NCBI GenBank assembly: GCA_002309295.1
Contig: DBXF01000041.1
Coordinates: 1 to 21,529, forward strand
Length of the DNA: 21,529 nt
DNA from: Bacteroidales bacterium UBA1219
Lineage (GTDB): Bacteria; Bacteroidota; Bacteroidia; Bacteroidales; P3
Direction of reading: 5' to 3'
Shown here: positions 7,812-13,934 of the stretch, one piece after another
Layout: every line of letters starts with the position of its first letter
How positions within the stretch are numbered: the first letter of the stretch is position 1
Program-made: the position numbers and the translations under genes
Notes under the pieces: model-generated
What the model was told of the DNA's origin: nothing
The model's input: the letters and a program-made list of their open reading frames with translations, nothing else
The model's database searches: none

Positions 7812-8513
7812 TTACTCGTTTATAAAATTGACAAAAAAGCAGGAGGCCAAGGCCGCTGTCTCGGTGCGTAACCTGCTTGTTCCAAGAGTTATAGCTTTAT
7901 ATCCCGCCGCAAAAGCCGCCTCTATCTCCGCTTTGGAGAAATCCCCTTCGGGACCAATTAGCACCGTTACCTCAGTGCCCGCCGTGCAGGCCTCTTTCAG
8001 CGACGTGCGCTCGTCGCCCTCGCAGTGGGCTATGAATTTCTGTCCTTCCGACGGAAGTTTCAGGAAGTCCGTCAGCTTTGTAGGCTCGTTAATCACAGGT
8101 TTATAGGCTTTTAGCGACTGTTTCATGGCCGATACAGCGATTTTCTCCAGTCGTTCGGTTTTTATAAAGCTGCGTTCGGAGTGCTGGCAGATTATCGGCG
8201 TAAGTTCGTCGATGCCTATCTCCACAGCTTTTTCCAAAAACCACTCCATACGGGCAGTGTTCTTGGTAGGTGCCACGGCCACGTGCAGACGGTAGTTGCG
8301 TTTTTGGTATTCCTGCTGCCGTTCGACGATGTGCACAAGGCACGACTTGCCGTCGGCGCTCACAATCTCGGCGCGGCACATCTGGCCGAGGCCGTCGGTA
8401 AGGCCTATCTCGTCGCCCGCCTGCAGACGCAGAACACGGGTGCAGTGCTGGGCCTCCTCTTTCGGCAGTTCCACCAAGTCGCTTTCAAGGTTGCTGATGT
8501 AAAAAAGGTGCAT
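7812..8513 (-). CDS. rsmE: RsmE, 16S rRNA m3U1498 methyltransferase
   Basis: RsmE is a SPOUT-class methyltransferase that uses S-adenosylmethionine to methylate N3 of U1498 in 16S rRNA. The 233-residue product has the family's N-terminal PUA-like domain (MHLFYISN, then EAQHCTRVLRLQAGDEIGLTDG) and the C-terminal trefoil-knot SAM site, seen as VLIGPEGDFSKAEIEAA and LGTSRLRTETAALAS. Length is normal for the family. It is the first gene of the minus-strand operon rsmE - nucleotidyltransferase - AddB-like, with a -7 element 23 bp upstream of the ATG. Confidence 0.97.
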   Translation of the reverse strand: MHLFYISNLESDLVELPKEEAQHCTRVLRLQAGDEIGLTDGLGQMCRAEIVSADGKSCLVHIVERQQEYQKRNYRLHVAVAPTKNTARMEWFLEKAVEIGIDELTPIICQHSERSFIKTERLEKIAVSAMKQSLKAYKPVINEPTKLTDFLKLPSEGQKFIAHCEGDERTSLKEACTAGTEVTVLIGPEGDFSKAEIEAAFAAGYKAITLGTSRLRTETAALASCFFVNFINE

Positions 8514-8535
8514 TTTCGTGTGTTTTTTCGTTGTG

Positions 8536-8543
8536 CAAAGTTA
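8536..8543 (-). promoter_or_regulatory. -7 element of the rsmE operon
   Basis: The minus strand reads TAACTTTG, an exact TAnnTTTG match, 23 bp upstream of the rsmE ATG. A TTTG (complement of 8566-8569) lies 22 bp further upstream, slightly wider than the usual 19-21 bp spacing to the -33 box. Confidence 0.6.
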
Positions 8544-8723
8544 CATTTCTTTTGTCAAAAAAGCACAAATTTGTCGAAAAACTTTTCTTGCTTTCGATGT
8601 TTGTAACTTCAAAGTCGGATTTTTGACAAATAATTGTCGGTTGTAAAACATTTGTTTTCAAAAGGATAGGCGTTGTGCCAAAAAAAATATCGCAAAAAGT
8701 GCCTGAATTTGATGAAAAATCAG

Positions 8724-8731
8724 TATATTTG
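8724..8731 (+). promoter_or_regulatory. -7 element upstream of atpE
   Basis: TATATTTG matches TAnnTTTG exactly and lies 58 bp upstream of the atpE ATG, in the 276-bp divergent gap between rsmE and atpE. A -33 TTTG at the ideal distance is not evident. The leader is AT-rich and I see no gene in this gap. Confidence 0.55.
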
Positions 8732-8789
8732 CGTTTCTAAAACTCGAAAAACTGATAAAACATAGTATAAATTTTTAAAATTTAAAGTT

Positions 8790-9035
8790 ATGACAGCATT
8801 ATTGGTATTATTGGCCGAAGGTATTGCCCAAATGGGAGCAGCTCTCGGAGCAGGATTTGCAACAATCGGTGCCGGTCTCGGTATCGGAAACATCGGTAAA
8901 AGCGCAATGGAAGCCATTGCACGCCAGCCCGAAGCAACAGGCGACATCCGTTCCAACATGATTATCGCCGCCGCTCTTGTAGAAGGTGTTGCCTTCTTCG
9001 CCATCGTGGTTTGCTTGCTGCTCGTTATCGGCTAA
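8790..9035 (+). CDS. atpE: F-type ATP synthase subunit c
   Basis: Subunit c forms the rotating membrane ring of the F0 sector. The 81-residue product is a two-helix hairpin. The first helix carries the glycine-rich packing motif (GAALGAGFATIGAGLGIG, about residues 17-34), the polar loop is ARQPEATGD (residues 44-52), and the second helix carries the essential carboxylate Glu65 in AALVEGVAFF. The Glu is followed by Gly-Val, not the Ser-Thr typical of Na+-binding rings, so proton coupling is more likely. The gene has its own upstream -7 element and no atpB (subunit a) precedes it; the upstream neighbour is rsmE on the other strand. Confidence 0.96.
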   Translation: MTALLVLLAEGIAQMGAALGAGFATIGAGLGIGNIGKSAMEAIARQPEATGDIRSNMIIAAALVEGVAFFAIVVCLLLVIG

Positions 9036-9149
9036 TAGCAACGCGAAAAACTATTTTCAGGGATTGCCACGATTGGTGCCAGTCCCTGAAAATTTTGAAT
9101 TTTAAAAAGTTACATAGTTTAGTAAACAAACAAAAAAGATATATTCGAA

Positions 9150-9665
9150 ATGAACATTCCATTGCTTTCAAGTTCGTTGATTACTCCGGGATTGGGTACA
9201 ATCGTTTGGATGACAATCACATTTGCCATACTTGTTCTGATTTTGGCAAAATTCGGCTGGCCTATCATTCTTAAATCGCTGAAAGACCGCGAAGTGGCCA
9301 TCAACGACGCCCTCACCGCCGCCGACAAGGCCCGCGAGGAGATGAAACACCTGCAGGCCCACAACGAGGAGCTGCTTATCGAAGCCAAACACGAACGCGA
9401 CGAGATGCTGCGCAACGCCCGCCTCACCAGCGAGCAGATTATCGAAGACGCCCGCACCAAAGCCACAGCCGAGGCCGACCGTATTGTGGAAGCTGCCCGC
9501 GAAAACATCAACTACGAAAAACTGCAGGCCATCCACGACCTCAAAAACCAGATTGCCACTCTCTCCATCGAGATAGCAGAAAAAATACTGAAACAGGAGC
9601 TCCAGAGCAAGGAAAGCGCCAACGATTACATCAAGCGTGAGCTGGAGAACGTGAATCTGAACTAA
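9150..9665 (+). CDS. atpF: F-type ATP synthase subunit b
   Basis: Subunit b is the peripheral stalk that links the F0 membrane part to the F1 head. The 171-residue product has one N-terminal membrane helix (about residues 17-37), then a long charged helix with few prolines or glycines (LKDREVAINDALTAADKARE onwards) that fits the b-dimer coiled coil, ending ENVNLN. It follows atpE by 114 bp. The usual next genes atpH, atpA and atpG are missing: a hairpin and a lipoprotein cluster follow instead. Confidence 0.95.
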   Translation: MNIPLLSSSLITPGLGTIVWMTITFAILVLILAKFGWPIILKSLKDREVAINDALTAADKAREEMKHLQAHNEELLIEAKHERDEMLRNARLTSEQIIEDARTKATAEADRIVEAARENINYEKLQAIHDLKNQIATLSIEIAEKILKQELQSKESANDYIKRELENVNLN

Positions 9666-9682
9666 AAACCATTGCAACATAT

Positions 9683-9717
9683 CAAAGATAGGAACCCCCA
9701 GCAGATTCCTATCTTTG
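9683..9717 (+). terminator. 12-bp perfect hairpin after atpF
   Basis: CAAAGATAGGAA (9683-9694) and TTCCTATCTTTG (9706-9717) form a perfect 12-bp stem with an 11-base loop, beginning 17 bp after the atpF stop. The downstream bases TTGTATAAAAA are not a clean T run, so it may be a weak terminator, an attenuator or an RNA stabiliser. The right arm also contains a promoter -7 sequence, entered separately. Confidence 0.65.
9710..9717 (+). promoter_or_regulatory. Candidate -7 element of the lipoprotein/radical SAM operon
   Basis: TATCTTTG matches TAnnTTTG exactly and lies 21 bp upstream of the first lipoprotein ATG, inside the right arm of the hairpin after atpF. The left arm holds the mirror image, CAAAGATA. 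No good -33 box is seen at the standard spacing, so promoter activity is uncertain. Confidence 0.45.
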
Positions 9718-9738
9718 TTGTATAAAAACCAAAGCCTT

Positions 9739-10167
9739 ATGAAAAAGCGAATACTGAAAAAATCAAACGCCATTTTCGCCGCAATTCTGGCATTGTTCGG
9801 CGTGAGTAGCTGCGAACAAGAAGATCTTTACGGCTGTCCGCAGTCCGAATATTCCGAAGATATTGAGATTACCGGCACGGTGCAGAACGAAGCCCAACAA
9901 CCTATCGAAAATATCCAAGTGGTTTCTTTGTATACAAATGACACCACCTACACCGATGCCAGCGGCAATTTTGCATTTCATACAGGGAAAGGACTCAAAC
10001 CAACTATTTTAAGGTTGAATCTCAACGACATAGACGGAGCCACCAACGGCAGTTACCAAGACGACACCGCCGAAGTGCAAATAACCTACACCGGCGGCGA
10101 TGGCAATTGGAATGCGGGTGTGGGCCACGGCTCGGTAACAAAGACTTTGAAAGAAAAAACCGAATAA
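9739..10167 (+). CDS. Radical SAM-associated lipoprotein, paralog 1
   Basis: A 142-residue predicted lipoprotein. The signal peptide MKKRILKKSNAIFAAILALF ends in the lipobox GVSSC with lipidated Cys25. The next residues EQED are acidic, as in the export signal that sends Bacteroidota lipoproteins to the cell surface. The motif LYGCPQSEY (residues 30-38) follows. The rest looks like a small Ig-like/carboxypeptidase-regulatory beta-sandwich (IEITGTVQNEAQQPIENIQV, then TYTDASGNF), with a conserved tail NGSYQDDTAEVQ and an end KTLKEKTE. The start is the ATG at 9739, because upstream in-frame codons give no signal peptide. It is the first gene of a likely six-gene unit that ends with the radical SAM enzyme, which may modify it. 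That role is inferred from context. Confidence 0.87.
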   Translation: MKKRILKKSNAIFAAILALFGVSSCEQEDLYGCPQSEYSEDIEITGTVQNEAQQPIENIQVVSLYTNDTTYTDASGNFAFHTGKGLKPTILRLNLNDIDGATNGSYQDDTAEVQITYTGGDGNWNAGVGHGSVTKTLKEKTE

Positions 10168-10179
10168 AACCAAAGCCTT

Positions 10180-10617
10180 ATGAAAAAGCGAATACTGAAA
10201 AAAGCCAACGCCCTGCTCGCCCCAATCCTTGCATTGTTCGGCGTAGCAGCAAGTTGCGATGACGGTAATGAAATACCAGATTTGCCTTGTGCTTACGGTA
10301 CACCGACCGCAGAATACATCGAAATAACCGGCACGGTGCAGAACGAAGCACAAAATCCGATAGAGAACATTCAGGTGGTGATGGATTGGGATACAACCTA
10401 CACAGCTGCCGACGGCAGTTTTGTGTTGCGCAGGGAAGACGATTTCCCCGTTCGGACCGTAACTTTGCAATTCAACGATACCGACGAAAACACCAACGGC
10501 AGTTACCAAGACGACACCGCCGAAGTGCAAATAAACTACACCGGCGGCGATGGCTCATGGAATGCTGGAATAGGCCGCGGCACCGTAAACAAAACCCTCA
10601 GGGCAAAAACCGAATAA
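10180..10617 (+). CDS. Radical SAM-associated lipoprotein, paralog 2
   Basis: A 145-residue lipoprotein very close to paralog 1. The signal peptide starts MKKRILKKANALLAPILALF, the lipobox is VAASC (Cys26), and acidic DDGNE follows. The motif AYGTPTAEY lies at residues 38-46, with Cys37 just before it. The Ig-like core begins IEITGTVQNEAQNPIENIQV and the tail is nearly that of paralog 1, ending KTLRAKTE. A 64-bp stretch of its 3' half (10491-10554) differs from 10041-10104 of paralog 1 at one base. The 38 bases around its start (10166-10203) are identical to 9725-9762. Both facts indicate recent duplication or gene conversion. The spacer from paralog 1 is 12 bp. Confidence 0.87.
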   Translation: MKKRILKKANALLAPILALFGVAASCDDGNEIPDLPCAYGTPTAEYIEITGTVQNEAQNPIENIQVVMDWDTTYTAADGSFVLRREDDFPVRTVTLQFNDTDENTNGSYQDDTAEVQINYTGGDGSWNAGIGRGTVNKTLRAKTE

Positions 10618-10629
10618 AACCAGATTGAA

Positions 10630-11055
10630 ATGAAAAAGCGAATATTGAAATCATCCAACGTCTTGCTTGCGGCAATTCTTGCATTGTTTGGCATAAGCAG
10701 CTGCCAGGAAGATGATTTGTACGCACCTCTCCCAAGCGATTTCCAGGCAGAATATGGTTGTCGTCCTGCAGGTTTTGTCATAAATGGTCAAGTGACCAAC
10801 GAAAACGGAGATGCGATAAACAACATACAGGTCGTTTGGCCCGAAAAAGACACTTCCTATACAAATGCGAATGGCATTTTTTCTTTGAATAGCGACGACA
10901 ACCCAGGCACTCAAGTGCGGCTCTATTTCAACGACACCGACGGCCCCGCCAACGGCAGTTATCAAAACGACAGCGCCGATGTGCAGATGGATATCTACGA
11001 TTCATACTCTGGATTTGGTAGAGCGAATAAAACCCTGAAAGAAAAAACCGAATAA
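10630..11055 (+). CDS. Radical SAM-associated lipoprotein, paralog 3
   Basis: A 141-residue lipoprotein with the same signal peptide type (MKKRILKSSNVLLAAILALF), lipobox GISSC (Cys25) and acidic QEDD after it. Two versions of the motif follow: a degenerate YAPLPSDF (residues 31-38) and EYGCRPAGF (41-49). The Ig-like part (FVINGQVTNENGDAINNIQV, then TSYTNANGIFSLNSDD) is closer to paralog 4 than to 1 and 2. The tail NGSYQNDSADVQ replaces the longer Gly/Asn/Trp stretch of paralogs 1 and 2 with DIYDSYSGFGRAN, ending KTLKEKTE. The spacer on each side is 12 bp. Confidence 0.87.
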   Translation: MKKRILKSSNVLLAAILALFGISSCQEDDLYAPLPSDFQAEYGCRPAGFVINGQVTNENGDAINNIQVVWPEKDTSYTNANGIFSLNSDDNPGTQVRLYFNDTDGPANGSYQNDSADVQMDIYDSYSGFGRANKTLKEKTE

Positions 11056-11067
11056 AACCAGATTGTC

Positions 11068-11502
11068 ATGAAAAAAATAATATTGAAATCAGCCAACGCC
11101 CTTCTCGCTGCAATCCTCGCATTGTTCGGCATAGCGGGTTGTAGTGGAGACGAAGAGACTCTATATGGTGTGCCTAATGGGGAGTTTGGCAGTGGAGCAT
11201 ACGGCTGTCCTCCTAATGGTTTTGTCATCAATGGAAATGTGACTAACGAAAACGGCGAACCAATAAACAACATACAGGTTGTTTGGCCCGAAAAGGACAC
11301 TTCATACACATATGGACAAGGATATTTTTATCTGAAAAGCCATGACAATCCGGGTGCTCAAGTGCGGATCTATTTCAACGACACCGACGGTCCCGCCAAC
11401 GGCAGTTACCAAAACGACAGCACCGACGTTCAGATAGAAGATTACGGATATGGTGATGGCTATGGAAGAGCGAATAAAACCCTGAAAGAAAAAACCGAAT
11501 AA
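11068..11502 (+). CDS. Radical SAM-associated lipoprotein, paralog 4
   Basis: A 144-residue lipoprotein. The signal peptide MKKIILKSANALLAAILALF leads to lipobox GIAGC (Cys25), then SGDEE. Two clear motif copies follow: LYGVPNGEF (residues 32-40) and AYGCPPNGF (44-52). The Ig-like core FVINGNVTNENGEPINNIQV, with TSYTYGQGYFYLKSHD, is nearly that of paralog 3. The tail is NGSYQNDSTDVQ, then a Tyr/Gly/Asp-rich EDYGYGDGYGRAN, ending KTLKEKTE. It is followed after 10 bp by the short lipoprotein. Confidence 0.87.
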   Translation: MKKIILKSANALLAAILALFGIAGCSGDEETLYGVPNGEFGSGAYGCPPNGFVINGNVTNENGEPINNIQVVWPEKDTSYTYGQGYFYLKSHDNPGAQVRIYFNDTDGPANGSYQNDSTDVQIEDYGYGDGYGRANKTLKEKTE

Positions 11503-11512
11503 CATCATAACA

Positions 11513-11824
11513 ATGAAAAAACGTTTCCTTATATTATCCAATGTGGCGTTGGCCGGACTGCTCACCGTGATGGGATGCAGCAAGAAAGTGGTCTCCGACC
11601 CCATAGAACAATCCGACGGCCCGATACAAAAAGCCGAAAGAGACGATCCTCCTCCGCTGCTCTACGGCCCGCCGCCAGTGATGTACGACGACCAGAATCC
11701 GCAGGACACCACCCCAAAAAGGAGGGTGCAACGCCCCATTAAGATAGACGACGAAAGGGATCGTGTGAAACCGCTCTATGGTGTGCAACCCGCCGAATTC
11801 CAAAAAATAGAGGAAAAGAAATAA
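11513..11824 (+). CDS. Short proline-rich lipoprotein with two YGxP motifs
   Basis: A 103-residue predicted lipoprotein. The signal peptide MKKRFLILSNVALAGLLTVM shares the MKK-x-x-L-x-x-SN start with its neighbours and ends in the lipobox MGC (Cys22). The residues after the Cys are basic (SKKVVS), unlike the acidic ones of the four paralogs, so its location may differ. There is no Ig-like domain. The mature part is charged, rich in Pro and Asp, and probably disordered. It carries the cluster motif twice: LYGPPPVMY (residues 50-58) and LYGVQPAEF (88-96), the latter close to the C-terminus. It lies 15 bp upstream of the radical SAM gene, which makes it a plausible direct substrate. That is inference from motif sharing and position. 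Confidence 0.82.
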   Translation: MKKRFLILSNVALAGLLTVMGCSKKVVSDPIEQSDGPIQKAERDDPPPLLYGPPPVMYDDQNPQDTTPKRRVQRPIKIDDERDRVKPLYGVQPAEFQKIEEKK

Positions 11825-11839
11825 CCATCCAATCGCGAC

Positions 11840-12904
11840 ATGAACCTGAAACGACGTCTCATACTCGAAACAGTGCGGCGTATGCACCACAACAACATAC
11901 AGTTGCACCCTCTGCATCAGCTCTTTTGGGAGTCCACCCTGCGCTGTAACCTGCGTTGCCAGCACTGCGGCAGCGACTGCAAAACCGAGGAGCAGACCCC
12001 CGACATGCCGTTGGAGGATTTCCTGAAAGTCCTCGACAGTCTGCCCCCCGAGGTGGACCATCACAAGATGATGATAATCGTTTCGGGCGGCGAACCTCTT
12101 ATGCGCGACGACTTGGAGCAGTGCGGACGCGAGTTCTACAAACGCGAGTTCCCGTGGGGAATGGTAAGCAACGGCCTTGCCCTCACCCCCGAGCGTTTCG
12201 TCAAGTTGCTCAACGCCGGACTGCGCTCCATCTCGATAAGTCTCGACGGTTTCGAAGATGCCCACAACTGGATGCGCGGACACGAAAACAGCTTCCAGCG
12301 CGCCAGCGACGCAATACGTATGATAGCCCGCACCAAGGACATACGATGGGACGTGATAACCTGCGTAAATCAGAAAAATTTCGCCCGCTTAGAGGAGTTC
12401 AAGGAATACCTTATCTCGCTCGGCGTCAAAGACTGGCGGCTGTTCACCATCACGCCGATGGGACGAGCCAAGCAGGTGCCCGAGCTGCAGGTATCCAATG
12501 CCCAGTTCCGTCAGCTTATGGAGTTTATCAAACGCACCCGCGCGGAAGGACGCATACATGCCTCGTACGGCTGCGAGGGATTTCTGGGCAAATATGAAGG
12601 TCAGGTGCGCGACTACATCTACCAGTGCCACGCCGGAGTAACGGTGGCTTCGGTGCTGATCGATGGCAGCATTTCGGCCTGCACCAGCATACGCGGCAAA
12701 TACTATCAGGGCAATATCTACAAGGACAATTTCTGGGACGTGTGGCAAAACCGTTTCCAACCCTACCGCGACCGCAGCTGGATGCGCAAAGACCAGTGCG
12801 CCGACTGCAAGATGTTCCGCTACTGCGAAGGCAACGGCATGCACCTCCGCGACGAAGAAGGCAACCTTATGGTGTGCCACCTGAAAAGGATTGAGGAAGA
12901 GTAA
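11840..12904 (+). CDS. Radical SAM/SPASM enzyme of an rSAM/lipoprotein system
   Basis: A 354-residue radical SAM protein. The [4Fe-4S]/SAM motif CNLRCQHC gives Cys36, Cys40 and Cys43 (C-x3-C-x2-C). The GGEP motif is at 83-86, and SISLDG in the barrel at 132-137. A C-terminal SPASM-like region holds Cys263, Cys281 (in GSISAC), Cys320, Cys323, Cys329 and Cys346, which would bind auxiliary clusters. The stretch CADCKMFRYCEGNG has Gly333 where many SPASM domains have a fourth Cys (C-x2-C-x5-C-x3-C). SPASM enzymes usually modify peptides or proteins. From memory, Bacteroidota proteins of this type beside small lipoproteins are catalogued as an rSAM/lipoprotein system, with unknown chemistry. It has no signal peptide, so any modification would precede export. 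It is the last gene of the cluster. Confidence 0.93.
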   Translation: MNLKRRLILETVRRMHHNNIQLHPLHQLFWESTLRCNLRCQHCGSDCKTEEQTPDMPLEDFLKVLDSLPPEVDHHKMMIIVSGGEPLMRDDLEQCGREFYKREFPWGMVSNGLALTPERFVKLLNAGLRSISISLDGFEDAHNWMRGHENSFQRASDAIRMIARTKDIRWDVITCVNQKNFARLEEFKEYLISLGVKDWRLFTITPMGRAKQVPELQVSNAQFRQLMEFIKRTRAEGRIHASYGCEGFLGKYEGQVRDYIYQCHAGVTVASVLIDGSISACTSIRGKYYQGNIYKDNFWDVWQNRFQPYRDRSWMRKDQCADCKMFRYCEGNGMHLRDEEGNLMVCHLKRIEEE

Positions 12905-12906
12905 TT

Positions 12907-12975
12907 TTAGTTAGTAATTAGTAATTACAATTTCAGGACATCTGACTATCTGTTAATTTGAAAGTCTGAAAATCT
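12907..12975 (+). repeat. Degenerate heptad repeat after the radical SAM gene
   Basis: Heptads TTAGTTA, GTAATTA, GTAATTA and CAATTTC run from 12907 to 12934. A looser 7-bp periodicity around CTGA/TCTG continues to about 12975. They fill the convergent gap between the radical SAM gene and the membrane protein on the other strand. No conventional terminator hairpin was found here. Confidence 0.55.
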
Positions 12976-12981
12976 CCCGAC

Positions 12982-13046
12982 GGCTGAGCTTGTCGAAGCC
13001 CCGCCAATTTTCAATTTTCAACTTTCATTTTTCAATTCAAATTTAA
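12982..13046 (-). repeat. Heptad repeat plus GGCTTCGACAAGCTCAGCC element, copy 2 (inverted)
   Basis: The 19-mer at 12982-13000 is, on the minus strand, GGCTTCGACAAGCTCAGCC, one base different from the copy at 1925-1943. It is followed by six heptads (CAATTTT twice, CAACTTT, CATTTTT, CAATTCA, AATTTAA; 13005-13046), which correspond to the heptads beside copy 1. The order and orientation of the two parts are the same in both copies, so the composite behaves as one dispersed unit. Confidence 0.7.
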
Positions 13047-13076
13047 GAGGTACTGCAAAATCAGTATCAGCATTTA

Positions 13077-13853
13077 TTACCACCACAAATCTTCGATTTT
13101 CATTGCCACAGCCTTGTAGTGGCCGTTGTCGGTAATGGACAGTTCGGCAAGGTCGTCGTAAAATATGTTGTTTGAAAGGTTTTTCACCAGCTCGATTTTT
13201 TTAACATCTGTAAAACAGGTTCTTACACGTATACGGCAATTGTCGCAATACCAGCCTGTTGTGTCGTGGTCGGAGTTGTTGATAATGGCAAAAACCACAT
13301 CCCTATTGTCGATTGCTATGCGAGGAGTGCTTTCTTCTCCGATAGTGAATACAATGCTGGGCTTTTGTTTTATATCTGTCAAATATTCAATGCGATACGA
13401 TGCACTTTTGATATCGTGGCTTCTGTAGATGTACGACAAGACCGGCAACAAAGCAAAAAGCACGATAATAAGGCATAACCGCTTTGGTTTGAACGACTTG
13501 CCGTTGGACGTGGTCCAAATGAAATCGGCTAAAAACAGATTTGTCAAAGAAAGTATGGACATGCACCCAGGGTAAACAAGCATGTCGGCTATAAAACATT
13601 GGAAAAGAATAAAATACGTGAATGCATCGAACATCTGCAAGAGCCATGCTGTAGAAGAAGCGAACAATATAGCCGCTGCTACATCCTTGCGGTACCCAGA
13701 TGCAAAAACTCCGAAAAACGTTACCGTGCAAAGCACTGTGGTGGCCACGTATCCGTATGAAAATATGATAAATACCACGCCTGCGACAATTTGCGCCACA
13801 GCTATTGCTTGGAGCAGAACAAAACAGATTTTGTCGGTGCGTGTTTCTGTCAT
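13077..13853 (-). CDS. Unknown membrane protein with C-terminal soluble domain
   Basis: I do not recognise this 258-residue protein. The first half is hydrophobic, with about four to five membrane helices (roughly residues 8-28, 32-50, 57-78, 84-112 and 125-142). The second half, from about residue 145, is soluble and mixed alpha/beta in appearance, with RIEYLTDIKQKPSIVFTIGE and a Cys-containing stretch WYCDNCRIRVRTC (a CxxC). By position in the membrane this half could face either side. It lies downstream of the fabD terminator, so it probably has its own promoter, although no TAnnTTTG was found close upstream. It is convergent with the radical SAM gene. Confidence 0.75.
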   Translation of the reverse strand: MTETRTDKICFVLLQAIAVAQIVAGVVFIIFSYGYVATTVLCTVTFFGVFASGYRKDVAAAILFASSTAWLLQMFDAFTYFILFQCFIADMLVYPGCMSILSLTNLFLADFIWTTSNGKSFKPKRLCLIIVLFALLPVLSYIYRSHDIKSASYRIEYLTDIKQKPSIVFTIGEESTPRIAIDNRDVVFAIINNSDHDTTGWYCDNCRIRVRTCFTDVKKIELVKNLSNNIFYDDLAELSITDNGHYKAVAMKIEDLWW

Positions 13854-13870
13854 CAGGGTTGTCGTTTATC

Positions 13871-13910
13871 TAAAAATCAGCGGCGGAATAGCCGTACTCC
13901 GTCGCTGATT
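13871..13910 (-). terminator. Rho-independent terminator of tex-fabD
   Basis: AATCAGCGGCGGA (13875-13887) and TCCGTCGCTGATT (13898-13910) pair over 13 bp with one G-T wobble and a 10-base loop. On the minus strand the stem is followed by TTTTTAG. It lies 25 bp beyond the fabD stop and just upstream of the membrane-protein gene. Confidence 0.85.
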
Positions 13911-13934
13911 GGTGTGTTTCGTTTTTAAGTCAAA

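Noticed and set aside
9715..9738. Extended N-terminus of lipoprotein 1 from a TTG codon
   Set aside because: Adds MLYKNQSL before the signal peptide; the ATG at 9739 gives the same start as the other paralogs.
11534..12283. 249-codon minus-strand ORF over the fifth lipoprotein and radical SAM start
   Set aside because: It crosses two well-supported genes and has no signature; antisense artefact.
12907..13046. CRISPR-like array in the gap after the radical SAM gene
   Set aside because: Units are 7 bp and contiguous, with no spacers and no cas genes.
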